A stretch of DNA of 64,000 nt from positions 310,001 through 374,000 of the forward strand of contig NZ_CP012070.1 in the NCBI RefSeq assembly GCF_001189535.1. The letters are read 5' to 3'. Under the pieces are notes generated by a model, which ran no database searches, had not been told where the DNA came from, and worked only from the letters and a program-made list of their open reading frames with translations. The position numbers and the translations under genes were made by a program. Numbering within the stretch: the stretch's first letter is position 1; each line of letters starts with the position of its first letter. This DNA is from Arsenicicoccus sp. oral taxon 190. Its GTDB lineage: Bacteria > Actinomycetota > Actinomycetes > Actinomycetales > Dermatophilaceae. Of the stretch, positions 16,960-24,304 are shown piece by piece.

Positions 16960-17673
16960 TCATCGCTCCAGGAGGTCGAGGAGGGGGCCGAGCAGCAGCA
17001 GCATGCCGAGCGACCAGGTCAGGTGGGTGACGATCGGGGCGAGCACCCCGTGGGTGAGCCGGCGCAGCAGCGCGACGACCAGCCCGAGCAGCAGCCCGGC
17101 GAGGGCGAGCAGCGGGATCCCGGCGAGTGCGGTCACCACGGTGTAGACCGCGGTGCTGCCGAGCACCGCGCCGCGGCCCCCGAAGGCGTCGTAGAGCCCC
17201 CCGCGGAAGAACAGCTCCTCCACCACCCCGTTGAGGGCGGTGAGGGCGAGGACGGCGGGCAGCGAGCCCCAGCGGGCGTGGTCGAGCAGCTCCTGGACGG
17301 GTTCGCGCAGCACGGGCACCCGCGCCACCACCACGGCCCCGGCCAGGAAGACCACCAGCAGCACGAGGCCGACCGCGAGGCCGGTCACGACCAGCCGGGG
17401 GGCGCGCTGCCGTCCCAGCTCCTCGGTGGCCCGCAGCGGCCGCCCGGCGGCGAGGGCCCCGGCCAGCCAGACGGCCGCGAGCCCCACCGTGGCCAGGTAG
17501 AACCTCGGGTCCCCCGGGGCGATCCGCAGGGTCCACGCGAGCACGGCCGCCCCGAGGACGACCGTGAGGACGGCGACGACCCGCCGCCGCTGCCGCCGCG
17601 CGGGCTGCTCGCTGTCCGCCGCGAACCGCTCGGCCCGCCGATGCCGCGCGACCGTGTCGCGCCAGTGCTCCAT
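16960..17673 (-). CDS. CPBP family intramembrane metalloprotease-like protein
   Basis: A 237-residue membrane protein with about six hydrophobic segments. NGVVEELFFRGGLYDAFGG contains the EExxxR motif of the CAAX protease/bacteriocin-processing family, and the later ...VTHLTWSLGM supplies the conserved His. In bacteria such proteins act as intramembrane proteases or have unknown roles. First in a leftward pair with the SDR-TspO fusion (adjacent stop and start), and divergent from the GT2-Idi gene with only 30 bp between their start codons. Confidence 0.82.
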   Translation of the reverse strand: MEHWRDTVARHRRAERFAADSEQPARRQRRRVVAVLTVVLGAAVLAWTLRIAPGDPRFYLATVGLAAVWLAGALAAGRPLRATEELGRQRAPRLVVTGLAVGLVLLVVFLAGAVVVARVPVLREPVQELLDHARWGSLPAVLALTALNGVVEELFFRGGLYDAFGGRGAVLGSTAVYTVVTALAGIPLLALAGLLLGLVVALLRRLTHGVLAPIVTHLTWSLGMLLLLGPLLDLLER

Positions 17674-17691
17674 GGCGCCACCCTAACGGGA

Positions 17692-17709
17692 TATCTTTCG
17701 TCCATGGAA
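17692..17709 (+). promoter_or_regulatory. Putative leaderless promoter and MarR half-site before the GT2-Idi gene
   Basis: TATCTT at 17692-17697 would be a -10 box placing the transcript start at about ATG 17704, i.e. a leaderless mRNA; no clear Shine-Dalgarno precedes that ATG. TTCGTCCATGGAA at 17697-17709 matches 10 of 13 bases with the half-site TTCGATGATGGAA (complement of 23706-23718) beside the MarR gene, so the same regulator may block this promoter. Confidence 0.4.
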
Positions 17710-19083
17710 CGATCCGACCGCGCGATCTCGGGACCCCGCGTGTCCGTGGTCGTCCCGGTCCGCGACGACGCCCCGCTGCTGCGTCACGTCCTGGACGATC
17801 TGTCCCGTCAGAGCCGCGCGCCCTGGGAGGTCATCGTCGTCGACAACGCCAGCTCCGACGGCTCCGCCGACGTCGCCCGCGCGTATGGCGCCCGCGTCGT
17901 CACCGAGCCCCTCGTGGGGGTGCCGGCGGCGGCGGCCCGGGGCTACGACAGCGCGACCGGGGACGTCATCGCGCGCTGCGACGCCGACAGCCGGCTGCCG
18001 CGCGACTGGGTCGCCCGGATCGCCGACCGCTTCGCCGCCGACCCGCGCCTGGACGGCCTGACCGGGCCGGGCCGCTTCTACGACCTGCCGGCGGTGGCGG
18101 CGCCGCTCGCGACGGCCGTCTACCTGGCCGGGGCCTTCGGGGCGACGGGGGCCGCGCTGGCCGGCATACCGCTGTGGGGGTCCAACATGGCGCTGCGGCG
18201 CGGCGCCTGGGAGCGGGTGCGCCACCTCGTGACGCGCGACGACGCGACGCTGCACGACGACCTCGACCTCAGCCTGGCGCTGGGCCCGCAGGCGCGGGTG
18301 CGGTTCGACCCGGGGCTGCGGGTCGGCGTGGCGGGGCGGATGTTCCACAGCCCGGGGCAGGCGGCGCGGCGGGTCCGGATGGCGCTGCGGACGCTGCGGC
18401 GCGGCTGGGGCGCGGGAGGCTCGGCCGGCCTGCGGTGGATGGACCGGCTGGGGCTGCCCATCGGCCCGGGCCTGCCGCCGCAGCCCCCGGCGCCGCAGCC
18501 CGAGCAGGTGGTGCTGCTCTCGAGCGACGGGCGGGCGCTCGGGACCGCCCCCAAGGCAGCGGTGCACCACGAGCGCACCCCCTTGCACCTGGCCTTCTCC
18601 TGCTACGTCGTCGACGACCGCGGCCGGGTGCTGCTCACCCGCCGGGCCCGCGACAAGGCCACCTTCCCGGGGGTGGTCACCAACTCCGTGTGCGGGCACC
18701 CCGCCCCCGACGAAACCCTCGCGGACGCCGTCACCCGCCGGGCCTGCGACGAGCTGGGGCTCGCCGTCACCGGGGTGCGCGTCGTGCTGCCGCGGTTCGC
18801 CTACCGCGCCGAGATGCGCGGCGTGGTCGAGCACGAGCTGTGCCCGGTCCACGTCGCCGAGGTGCCCTCCGGCGACGGACGGCTCGCGCTCGACCCGACC
18901 GAGGTCGACGACGCCTGGTGGGTGCCCTGGCCCGAGCTGCGCGACGGGGTCCTGGACGGCTCGATCACCGTCTCTCCGTGGTGCGCCGACCAGGTCGCCC
19001 AGCTCGCCGACCTGCCCGACGACCCGCGTCGGTGGCCGACCGGCGACCTCACCACGCTGCCGCCGGCCGCCCGACACCCGTGA
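17704..19083 (+). CDS. GT2 glycosyltransferase - isopentenyl-diphosphate delta-isomerase (type I) fusion
   Basis: A 459-residue bifunctional-looking protein. Residues about 10-265 are a GT2 domain (RVSVVVPVRDDAPLLRHVL; ARCDADSRLPRDWV with DxD; LHDDLDLSLAL). After a Pro-rich linker, residues about 295-450 are Idi: FSCYVVDDRGRVLLTRRARDK, VVTNSVCGHPAPDETLADAV with catalytic Cys, HELCPVHVAE with catalytic Glu nearby and VDDAWWVPWPEL. Idi interconverts IPP and DMAPP, feeding carotenoid synthesis; the GT2 half is a candidate carotenoid glycosyltransferase. It faces the crt operon. ATG 17704 gives a full GT2 start and may be leaderless. Confidence 0.88.
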   Translation: MERSDRAISGPRVSVVVPVRDDAPLLRHVLDDLSRQSRAPWEVIVVDNASSDGSADVARAYGARVVTEPLVGVPAAAARGYDSATGDVIARCDADSRLPRDWVARIADRFAADPRLDGLTGPGRFYDLPAVAAPLATAVYLAGAFGATGAALAGIPLWGSNMALRRGAWERVRHLVTRDDATLHDDLDLSLALGPQARVRFDPGLRVGVAGRMFHSPGQAARRVRMALRTLRRGWGAGGSAGLRWMDRLGLPIGPGLPPQPPAPQPEQVVLLSSDGRALGTAPKAAVHHERTPLHLAFSCYVVDDRGRVLLTRRARDKATFPGVVTNSVCGHPAPDETLADAVTRRACDELGLAVTGVRVVLPRFAYRAEMRGVVEHELCPVHVAEVPSGDGRLALDPTEVDDAWWVPWPELRDGVLDGSITVSPWCADQVAQLADLPDDPRRWPTGDLTTLPPAARHP

Positions 19084-19763
19084 CGCGCCACGACTGGCTG
19101 GTCCGGCAGGGGCGCTGGCGCTGTCCGGACGCGGGGCGCCTCGCCGTCGCGGCCCTGGTCCCCCTGGTGTGGGTGCACTACGGCGCCCCCGCGGCCGCGG
19201 CGATGTTCCTGGCCCTCGGCGGGGCGATGGCGGCGCGGTTCGTCGACCTGCCGCGGCGGCACGACCTCGCCTGCCAGGTCGTGCTCGCGCTCTCGGCGTG
19301 GTGGGCCGCCGACGGCAGCTATGCCCGCGTCTGGTGGCTGGACCTGGTCGCGCACGCGGCCTCCGGGGCGGCGTTGGCGCTGCTGGTGCTGCGCGTCCTG
19401 CCGCAGCCGCAGGATCGGGGAACCCCGCACGCCCAGGACGCCACCAGCGTTCGCCGATCCCGGACGGCACCCCGCAGCAGCCCGCACGCCCGCGTCGAGC
19501 GCCGACGCCGCGTGGCCGCCACGACCGTCGCGGTCCTGGCTCTCGGCGTGGTGTGGGAGCTCGGCGAGCTGGCCGGCCACGTCTGGCTGGACCCCGCGAT
19601 CCACGTCACGTATGCCGACTCCCTCACCGACCTCGCCGCCGACGGGGCCGGGGCACTCGTGGCGGCCATCGTCGCGACCGCCCGCCCTCACAGAGGCCGA
19701 CTCAGCCCACCAGCCACCGCGCGATCAGCAGCTGCGTCAGCAGGAAGCCGACGACGTAGTTGA
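19080..19763 (+). CDS. Membrane protein resembling the DUF2238/YjdF group
   Basis: A 227-residue protein with about four to five membrane segments. WWLDLVAHAASGAALALLVLRVL and VWELGELAGHVWLDPAIHVTYADSLTDLAADGAGALVAAI carry the conserved E and D...D pattern of YjdF-like proteins, whose function is unknown. A Ser/Arg-rich loop (about residues 115-145) sits between the halves. GTG 19080 overlaps the Idi-fusion stop (GTGA), implying one operon. The last 62 bp run antisense into the end of crtEb, so the tail beyond GRLSPP is of doubtful function. Confidence 0.72.
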   Translation: MTRHDWLVRQGRWRCPDAGRLAVAALVPLVWVHYGAPAAAAMFLALGGAMAARFVDLPRRHDLACQVVLALSAWWAADGSYARVWWLDLVAHAASGAALALLVLRVLPQPQDRGTPHAQDATSVRRSRTAPRSSPHARVERRRRVAATTVAVLALGVVWELGELAGHVWLDPAIHVTYADSLTDLAADGAGALVAAIVATARPHRGRLSPPATARSAAASAGSRRRS

Positions 19764-20574
19764 TCCACAGGAACCTGCGCCACCCGGCGTTGGCGCGCGG
19801 CGCCTCCGCGTCGCTGATCGAGCGGTAGGGCCACGCCATCCACAGGTAGGGCAGCACCAGCAGCGCGGCGAGCACGCCCCACCTCCCGGTGAGGCCGAGC
19901 AGCAGCCCGGCGGCGGCATACAGGCCGCAGCTGAGCCGGACGGTCGCCCGGGCCCCGATGACCGTCGCGACCGACCCGATCCCGGCCGCGCGGTCGGCGG
20001 TCACGTCCTGCACGGCGCCGAAGGCGTGGCTGGCCATCCCCCACAGGAAGTACGCGAGCAGCGCGACCCACCCCTGCCACGGCAGCGCCACCCCCGCGAG
20101 CACCACGCCGTAGACCGCCGGCGACACGAAGTGGGTGCTCGACGTCGCCGAGTCGACGAACGCCCGCTCCTTGAACCGCAGCCCCGGCGCGGAGTAGGCC
20201 ACCACCGCGAAGACCGACACCGCCAGCACGACCCCGGCGAGGAGCGACCCGTGCACCAGCAGCCACACCACGAACGGCACCGGCAGCAGCAGGGCCGCCC
20301 ACAGCGTCAGGCGGTGCAGCGAGCGGTCCAGCACGATGCCCTCCACGCCGCCCTTGCGGGGGTTGCGCAGGTCGGACTCGTAGTCAAAGACGTCGTTCAC
20401 GCCATATATGAGCAAGTTGTAGGGCACGAGGAAGAAGACGATCCCGACGATCGCCCGCAGGTCCAGGCGCCCGGCGGTCAGCAGGTAGGCCGCGCCGAAG
20501 GGGTAGGCCGTGTTGACCCAGCTCAGCGGGCGCGAGGACGCGACCAGTCGGCCGAGACGCCCGGCGCCGGTCAT
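19702..20574 (-). CDS. crtEb: Lycopene elongase, UbiA-type prenyltransferase
   Basis: A 290-residue polytopic prenyltransferase. YGVNDVFDYESDLRNPRKGG is the first Asp-rich diphosphate motif (NDxxD) and GAVQDVTADRAAGIGSVAT the second. The sequence and place at the end of crtI-crtB-crtYe-crtYf point to CrtEb, which adds two C5 units from DMAPP to lycopene to make C50 flavuxanthin. ATG overlaps the crtYf stop (ATGA). Its 3' end overlaps the convergent membrane gene by 62 bp. Confidence 0.88.
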   Translation of the reverse strand: MTGAGRLGRLVASSRPLSWVNTAYPFGAAYLLTAGRLDLRAIVGIVFFLVPYNLLIYGVNDVFDYESDLRNPRKGGVEGIVLDRSLHRLTLWAALLLPVPFVVWLLVHGSLLAGVVLAVSVFAVVAYSAPGLRFKERAFVDSATSSTHFVSPAVYGVVLAGVALPWQGWVALLAYFLWGMASHAFGAVQDVTADRAAGIGSVATVIGARATVRLSCGLYAAAGLLLGLTGRWGVLAALLVLPYLWMAWPYRSISDAEAPRANAGWRRFLWINYVVGFLLTQLLIARWLVG

Positions 20575-20888
20575 CGCCGAGTCTCCTGGTCCCGCAGCCA
20601 GACCCACAGGGCAGGCAGCAGTATGACGGCGCCCAGCGGGTAGGCGAGGTCCTCGATCGGCGCGAGCCCGAGCTGGACGCCGCTGCGGTGCTGGTCGCCG
20701 TAGTCGAACAGGTCGGCGGCGATCATGAGGTTGTCGAAGACCACCGTCAGCGCGGCGAGCCCCGCCAGCGTCAGCAGCGTCGGGCGCAGCCACGGGCCGC
20801 GACCTGCCGCGGAGACCCCCCGCAGGGCCAGCCACGCCCCGAGCGCGGCCACAGCCAGCATCGCGAGGTTGACCAGGGTGAAGGTCAT
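20571..20888 (-). CDS. crtYf: C50 carotenoid epsilon-cyclase subunit (lycopene cyclase domain)
   Basis: A 105-residue, three-helix membrane protein. FDNLMIAADLFDYGDQHRSGVQLGLAPIEDLAYPLGAVILLP carries the conserved Asp/Glu and P-E-D pattern of heterodimeric lycopene cyclases (CrtYe/CrtYf of Corynebacterium, CrtYg/Yh of Micrococcus). With CrtYe it forms the cyclase acting on C50 flavuxanthin. Which ring type (epsilon or gamma, i.e. decaprenoxanthin or sarcinaxanthin) cannot be told from sequence by eye. ATGA/TGA overlaps with both neighbours. Confidence 0.85.
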   Translation of the reverse strand: MTFTLVNLAMLAVAALGAWLALRGVSAAGRGPWLRPTLLTLAGLAALTVVFDNLMIAADLFDYGDQHRSGVQLGLAPIEDLAYPLGAVILLPALWVWLRDQETRR

Positions 20889-21214
20889 CGCGTCTCCCCC
20901 CGGTGCCGGGCCCAGCGCCGGCCGCCGCACCACAGGCACATCGTCGACCAGCTCAGCAGCACGAGGAAGAACAGCTCCTCGACGGGCAGCTCCGGGGCCA
21001 CCTGCAGCCCGGTCATCCAGGGGGTCTCGCCGCGGTGGAAGAGCCCGAGCGCGATCCCCACCAGGTCCCACACCACGAAGTAGCCGAGCCCGACCGCCAG
21101 CACCACGAGCGCCGCCCGCGGCCGGTCCCACACGAAGAGCCGCCAGCGGCGGTCGATGGCCGCGACCCCGCCCAGCGACAGCAGCAGCGCGGCGAGGTAG
21201 GCGAGCCCCGTCAC
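20885..21214 (-). CDS. crtYe: C50 carotenoid epsilon-cyclase subunit (lycopene cyclase domain)
   Basis: A 109-residue membrane protein with three helices. LGYFVVWDLVGIALGLFHRGETPWMTGLQVAPELPVEELFFLVLLSW shows the W-D...G and LPxEE(L/F)FF motif of CrtYe-type half-cyclases. It partners the next gene product. GTG 21214 overlaps the crtB stop by 4 nt (GTGA), and the length is that of the family, which fixes the start. Confidence 0.85.
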   Translation of the reverse strand: MTGLAYLAALLLSLGGVAAIDRRWRLFVWDRPRAALVVLAVGLGYFVVWDLVGIALGLFHRGETPWMTGLQVAPELPVEELFFLVLLSWSTMCLWCGGRRWARHRGETR

Positions 21215-22095
21215 GCAGGCACCGGTGCGGGCAGCCGCACCAGGGCCCGGGCCGCGGTGGCCGCCTTCACGGGGGTCGGCACCCGGATCCGCGAGCTGAA
21301 GACGTCGTGGTCGGCGGCCTCGATGCGGTCTAGGATTTGGGAGTAGAGCAGCCGGGCCGTCGCCACGCAGCGCGCCGAGGCGCCGGGGAGCAGGGGGATG
21401 CCCCGGTCGGCCTCGGCATACAACGCGCGGTTGCGCTCGATCTGCTCGGCGAGGAAGGTGCGCCACTGCGGGGTCACGCGCCGCAGCGCCGGATCGGCGC
21501 CGTGGGCCCGTAGGTCGGCCTGCGGGAGGTAGACGCGGCCCCGGTCGAGGTCCTCGGCCACGTCACGGATGAAGTTGGTCAGCTGGAAGGCCAGCCCGAG
21601 CGCGCGGGCCGGCCCGAGGGCCTCGGGGGTCGTGGGTCGCAGCACGGGCAGCATCATCTCCCCGATCACCGCCGCGGACCCGTCCATGTAGCCGAGCAGG
21701 TCCTCCCAGGTCTCGTAGCGCGTCGTCGTCAGGTCGGCCGCCATGGCACCGAAGAAGCGGTCGAGGACGGCCTGGTCGAGCGCGCAGCTGCGCAGCGTGC
21801 GGACGACGGCGGCGAGCACGGGGTCGTCCACCGGGGCACCGTCGACCGCCTGCAGGACCGTATGCCGGAAGGCCTCCAGGCGGCGGGTCGTCTGCGCCAC
21901 CTGCTCGGGGGACGTGGCGCCCTCGTCGTCCACGATGTCGTCGGCGGCCCGGCACAGCGCGTAGACCGCGTGGACGTGGCGGCGGCGCTCGAGCGGCAGC
22001 AGCGCGACACCCCAGTAGTAGGTGGTGCCGTGGCGGCGGGTGATCGCGGCGCAGCGCCGGTAGCCCTCGAGCTCCAGGGGGCCCGGCACGCTCAT
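21211..22095 (-). CDS. crtB: Phytoene synthase
   Basis: A 294-residue trans-isoprenyl diphosphate synthase that joins two GGPP molecules into phytoene. ALCRAADDIVDDEG is the first Asp-rich motif (DxxxD), and LTNFIRDVAEDLDRGRVYLPQADL the second (DxxxD) with the family signature. YYWGVALLPLERRRHVHAVYALCR is also typical. ATG 22095 overlaps the crtI stop (ATGA). The GGPP it needs must come from a crtE elsewhere, as none is in this window. Confidence 0.94.
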   Translation of the reverse strand: MSVPGPLELEGYRRCAAITRRHGTTYYWGVALLPLERRRHVHAVYALCRAADDIVDDEGATSPEQVAQTTRRLEAFRHTVLQAVDGAPVDDPVLAAVVRTLRSCALDQAVLDRFFGAMAADLTTTRYETWEDLLGYMDGSAAVIGEMMLPVLRPTTPEALGPARALGLAFQLTNFIRDVAEDLDRGRVYLPQADLRAHGADPALRRVTPQWRTFLAEQIERNRALYAEADRGIPLLPGASARCVATARLLYSQILDRIEAADHDVFSSRIRVPTPVKAATAARALVRLPAPVPA

Positions 22096-23615
22096 CGGAC
22101 GCCCCTCGCGCGGGCGGTGGCCAGCGCGTCGACCCGGTCGGCCGCGAGCTTGCCGCTGACCAGGACCATCGGCACCCCGACGCCCGGGATCGTGCTCGAC
22201 CCGGCGAAGACCAGCCCGGGGACCCGCTTCTCGAGGTTGGACGGGCGCAGCGGGCCGGTCTGGGCGACGGTGTGCGCGAGCGCGAAGGGGGTGCCGTGGG
22301 CGTTGCCGATGCGCTGCCAGTCGGCGGGGGTCCACAGCTCCTCGGCCACCACGTCGGTGGGATAGCCGTGCGCCTCGAGGAAGGCGTGCAGCCGCTCGCG
22401 CATCGGCCCGGCCTCGCGCGCCCAGTCCTGGCCGCCGTCGAGGTTGGGCACCGGCTCGAGGACGTAGAGGGTGGACCCGCCCGGGGCGGCCAGCGAGGGG
22501 TCGGTCACGGACGGGACGGTGACCAGGCGCGAGGGGTCGGGCATGAGCTGCCTGCGGTGCAGCAGAGCGTCGAAGGCGGCGTTCCACTGCTCGCCGAAGT
22601 GGATGTTGTGGTGCGCGACGTGCTCCGGCACGGGCGAGTGCGTCCCGACGTGCCACACGACCGCCGACGGCGAGTAGGTGCCGCGGCGCACCGCGCGGGG
22701 CGGGCGCAGGTCGGGCAGCAGCCGCTCGTAGGCCACCGGCAGGTCGAGGGTGCAGACGACGACGGGGGCGTGGATCCGCTCGCCGTCCACGAGCTCCACC
22801 CCGGTCACCGCACCACCGGCGGCTCCCCGGGCGTCGGTGCCCGACCGCAGCAGGCGGGCCACCTCCGCGCGATACCGGACCTGCACGCCGGCGCGCTCGG
22901 CCGCAGCGGCCATCGCCGCGGGGATCGCCCCCATGCCGCCCTCGGGGAAGTAGACCCCCTCGACGGTGTCCATGTAGGTGATCACCGCGTAGATGGCGAG
23001 CGCCGACTCGGGCGGCAGCCCGGCATACATGGCCTGGAAGGTGAAGAGGCGGTGCAGCCGCGGGTCCTGGAACCGGTCGCGGATCAGCGGCCCCAGGCGG
23101 CGCAACGGCCCGAGGCGCATCAGGCGGGCGAGGGCGCGAGGCCGGGACAGCATGTCCGCCACAGAGTCGAAGCTGCGGTCGATGAAGTGCGGCATCTCCA
23201 CCGCGTAGAGCTCGCGCAGCCACGCCACGAAGCCGTCGTAGGCCGCCGCGTCGACGCTGCCGCAGGTGCGGCGGATCTCGTCGCGCATCGCCTCCTGGCC
23301 GTGGCGCACATGGATGGTGCTGCCGTCGTGGAAGGTCGCGCGGTAGGCCGGGTCGAGCACCCGCATCGGCACCCTGTCGGCCACGCTGGTCCCCACGGCC
23401 CGCAGGGCGCCGTCGAGCAGGTCCGGCATGGTCATGACCGTGGGTCCGGTGTCGAAGGTGTAGCCGTCGCGGTGGGACCGTCCGGCCCGCCCGCCGGGCC
23501 CCGCGTCACGCTCGACCAGGGTCACCTGGTGCCCGCGGCCACGCAGGTGGCACGCCGCCGCCAACCCGGCCAGCCCGGCCCCGACGACGATGACGTCGGT
23601 CTGGTCATCCGACAT
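22092..23615 (-). CDS. crtI: Phytoene desaturase (lycopene-forming)
   Basis: A 507-residue FAD-dependent desaturase. VIVVGAGLAGLAAACHLRGRGHQVTLVERDAGPGGRAG is the dinucleotide-binding and GG motif; the C-terminal GLVFAGSSTIPGVGVPMVLVSGKLAAD is the bacterial-type desaturase signature. It converts phytoene to lycopene. I start it at ATG 23615 (MSDDQTDVIVVGAG), with GGAAGG 8-13 nt upstream; the frame is open further but that sequence carries the probable MarR operator. First gene of the crt operon, divergent from the MarR gene. Confidence 0.94.
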   Translation of the reverse strand: MSDDQTDVIVVGAGLAGLAAACHLRGRGHQVTLVERDAGPGGRAGRSHRDGYTFDTGPTVMTMPDLLDGALRAVGTSVADRVPMRVLDPAYRATFHDGSTIHVRHGQEAMRDEIRRTCGSVDAAAYDGFVAWLRELYAVEMPHFIDRSFDSVADMLSRPRALARLMRLGPLRRLGPLIRDRFQDPRLHRLFTFQAMYAGLPPESALAIYAVITYMDTVEGVYFPEGGMGAIPAAMAAAAERAGVQVRYRAEVARLLRSGTDARGAAGGAVTGVELVDGERIHAPVVVCTLDLPVAYERLLPDLRPPRAVRRGTYSPSAVVWHVGTHSPVPEHVAHHNIHFGEQWNAAFDALLHRRQLMPDPSRLVTVPSVTDPSLAAPGGSTLYVLEPVPNLDGGQDWAREAGPMRERLHAFLEAHGYPTDVVAEELWTPADWQRIGNAHGTPFALAHTVAQTGPLRPSNLEKRVPGLVFAGSSTIPGVGVPMVLVSGKLAADRVDALATARARGVR

Positions 23616-23689
23616 ACGGTCCGACCTTCCGAGACGTAGGATCGGGGCCGCCTGCCTTCGCAGACCACGCCCTGCCGCAGAGAGGTTGT

Positions 23690-23718
23690 TTCGACGGTGG
23701 AGTGATTCCATCATCGAA
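23690..23718. promoter_or_regulatory. Putative MarR operator between crtI and the MarR gene
   Basis: Imperfect 29-bp inverted repeat: left half TTCGACGGTGGAG starts at 23690; right half, read on the other strand, is TTCGATGATGGAA (complement of 23706-23718). The outer TTCGA/TCGAA and inner TGGA/TCCA pair exactly. It ends 7 bp before ATG 23726, where a bound dimer would block both directions, as for CrtR and the crt operon of Corynebacterium glutamicum. Confidence 0.55.
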
Positions 23719-23725
23719 GTGAGTC

Positions 23726-24235
23726 ATGGTCAACCAGCACCCGCACCCGTCCGGCCCCGGCCCGGAAACCGTCCCGGTCCAGGCGCGGGACGTGGGCGAC
23801 GCGGTGCGTCGCCTGGGCCTGCGCGTCAACTCGTATGTCGCCGCCGTGGCCCGCCGCTCGGGCCACCACGCCGCGGACCTGCACGCCGTCGCCGTGGTGC
23901 GGCACGCCGCCGAGACCGGTGAACCCATGGGAGCCGGCGACCTCGGACGCGCCCTCGGGCTGTCCCCCGCCGCGGTCAGCGCCCTGCTGGACCGGATGGA
24001 GCGCGCCGGCCACGTGCACCGGGCCCGCGCGGGCGACGACGGCCGGCGGGTGCGGCTGGAGCCGGCGGAGCGGACCTTCGAGGACAGCCGGCAGCTCTTC
24101 GAGCCGATGAACTCGGGGTTCTACACCGTGCTGGACGGCTACACGCCCGAGCAGCTGGCGCTGGTCACCGAGGTGCTCGACCGGCTGGGCAGCGCGACGG
24201 CCGCCGCCGAGGCCGAGATCACCGGTCAGGGGTGA
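23726..24235 (+). CDS. MarR-family transcriptional regulator (CrtR-like position)
   Basis: A 169-residue winged-helix protein. Residues about 60-110 (MGAGDLGRALGLSPAAVSALLDRMERAGHVHRARAGDDGRRVRLEP) form the helix-turn-helix and wing of the MarR family. The first 25 residues are a His/Pro-rich extension. Divergent from crtI, it is well placed to repress the carotenoid operon; in C. glutamicum a MarR protein, CrtR, does this and responds to GGPP. That parallel is inference from position. The candidate operator at 23690-23718 may also make it autoregulatory. Confidence 0.85.
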   Translation: MVNQHPHPSGPGPETVPVQARDVGDAVRRLGLRVNSYVAAVARRSGHHAADLHAVAVVRHAAETGEPMGAGDLGRALGLSPAAVSALLDRMERAGHVHRARAGDDGRRVRLEPAERTFEDSRQLFEPMNSGFYTVLDGYTPEQLALVTEVLDRLGSATAAAEAEITGQG

Positions 24236-24272
24236 CCCCGGTGACCCGGTGACCCCGCTGACCCCGGTGTGG
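24229..24272. repeat. Short degenerate tandem repeat of GGTGACCCC-like units
   Basis: About five direct copies of a GGTGACCCC-like unit span the stop codon of the MarR gene and the gap before the convergent SDR. The units self-pair (GGT/ACC), so the stretch may fold and help terminate transcription. Probably slippage-derived. Confidence 0.5.
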
Positions 24273-24304
24273 CCGGGCGGCGGCCGTCGAGCGGCATACG
24301 GGCT

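Noticed and set aside
16480..17703. N-terminal extension of the GT2-Idi gene upstream of 17704
   Set aside because: The extension is antisense to the SDR-TspO and CPBP genes and has His/Gly/Arg shadow composition.
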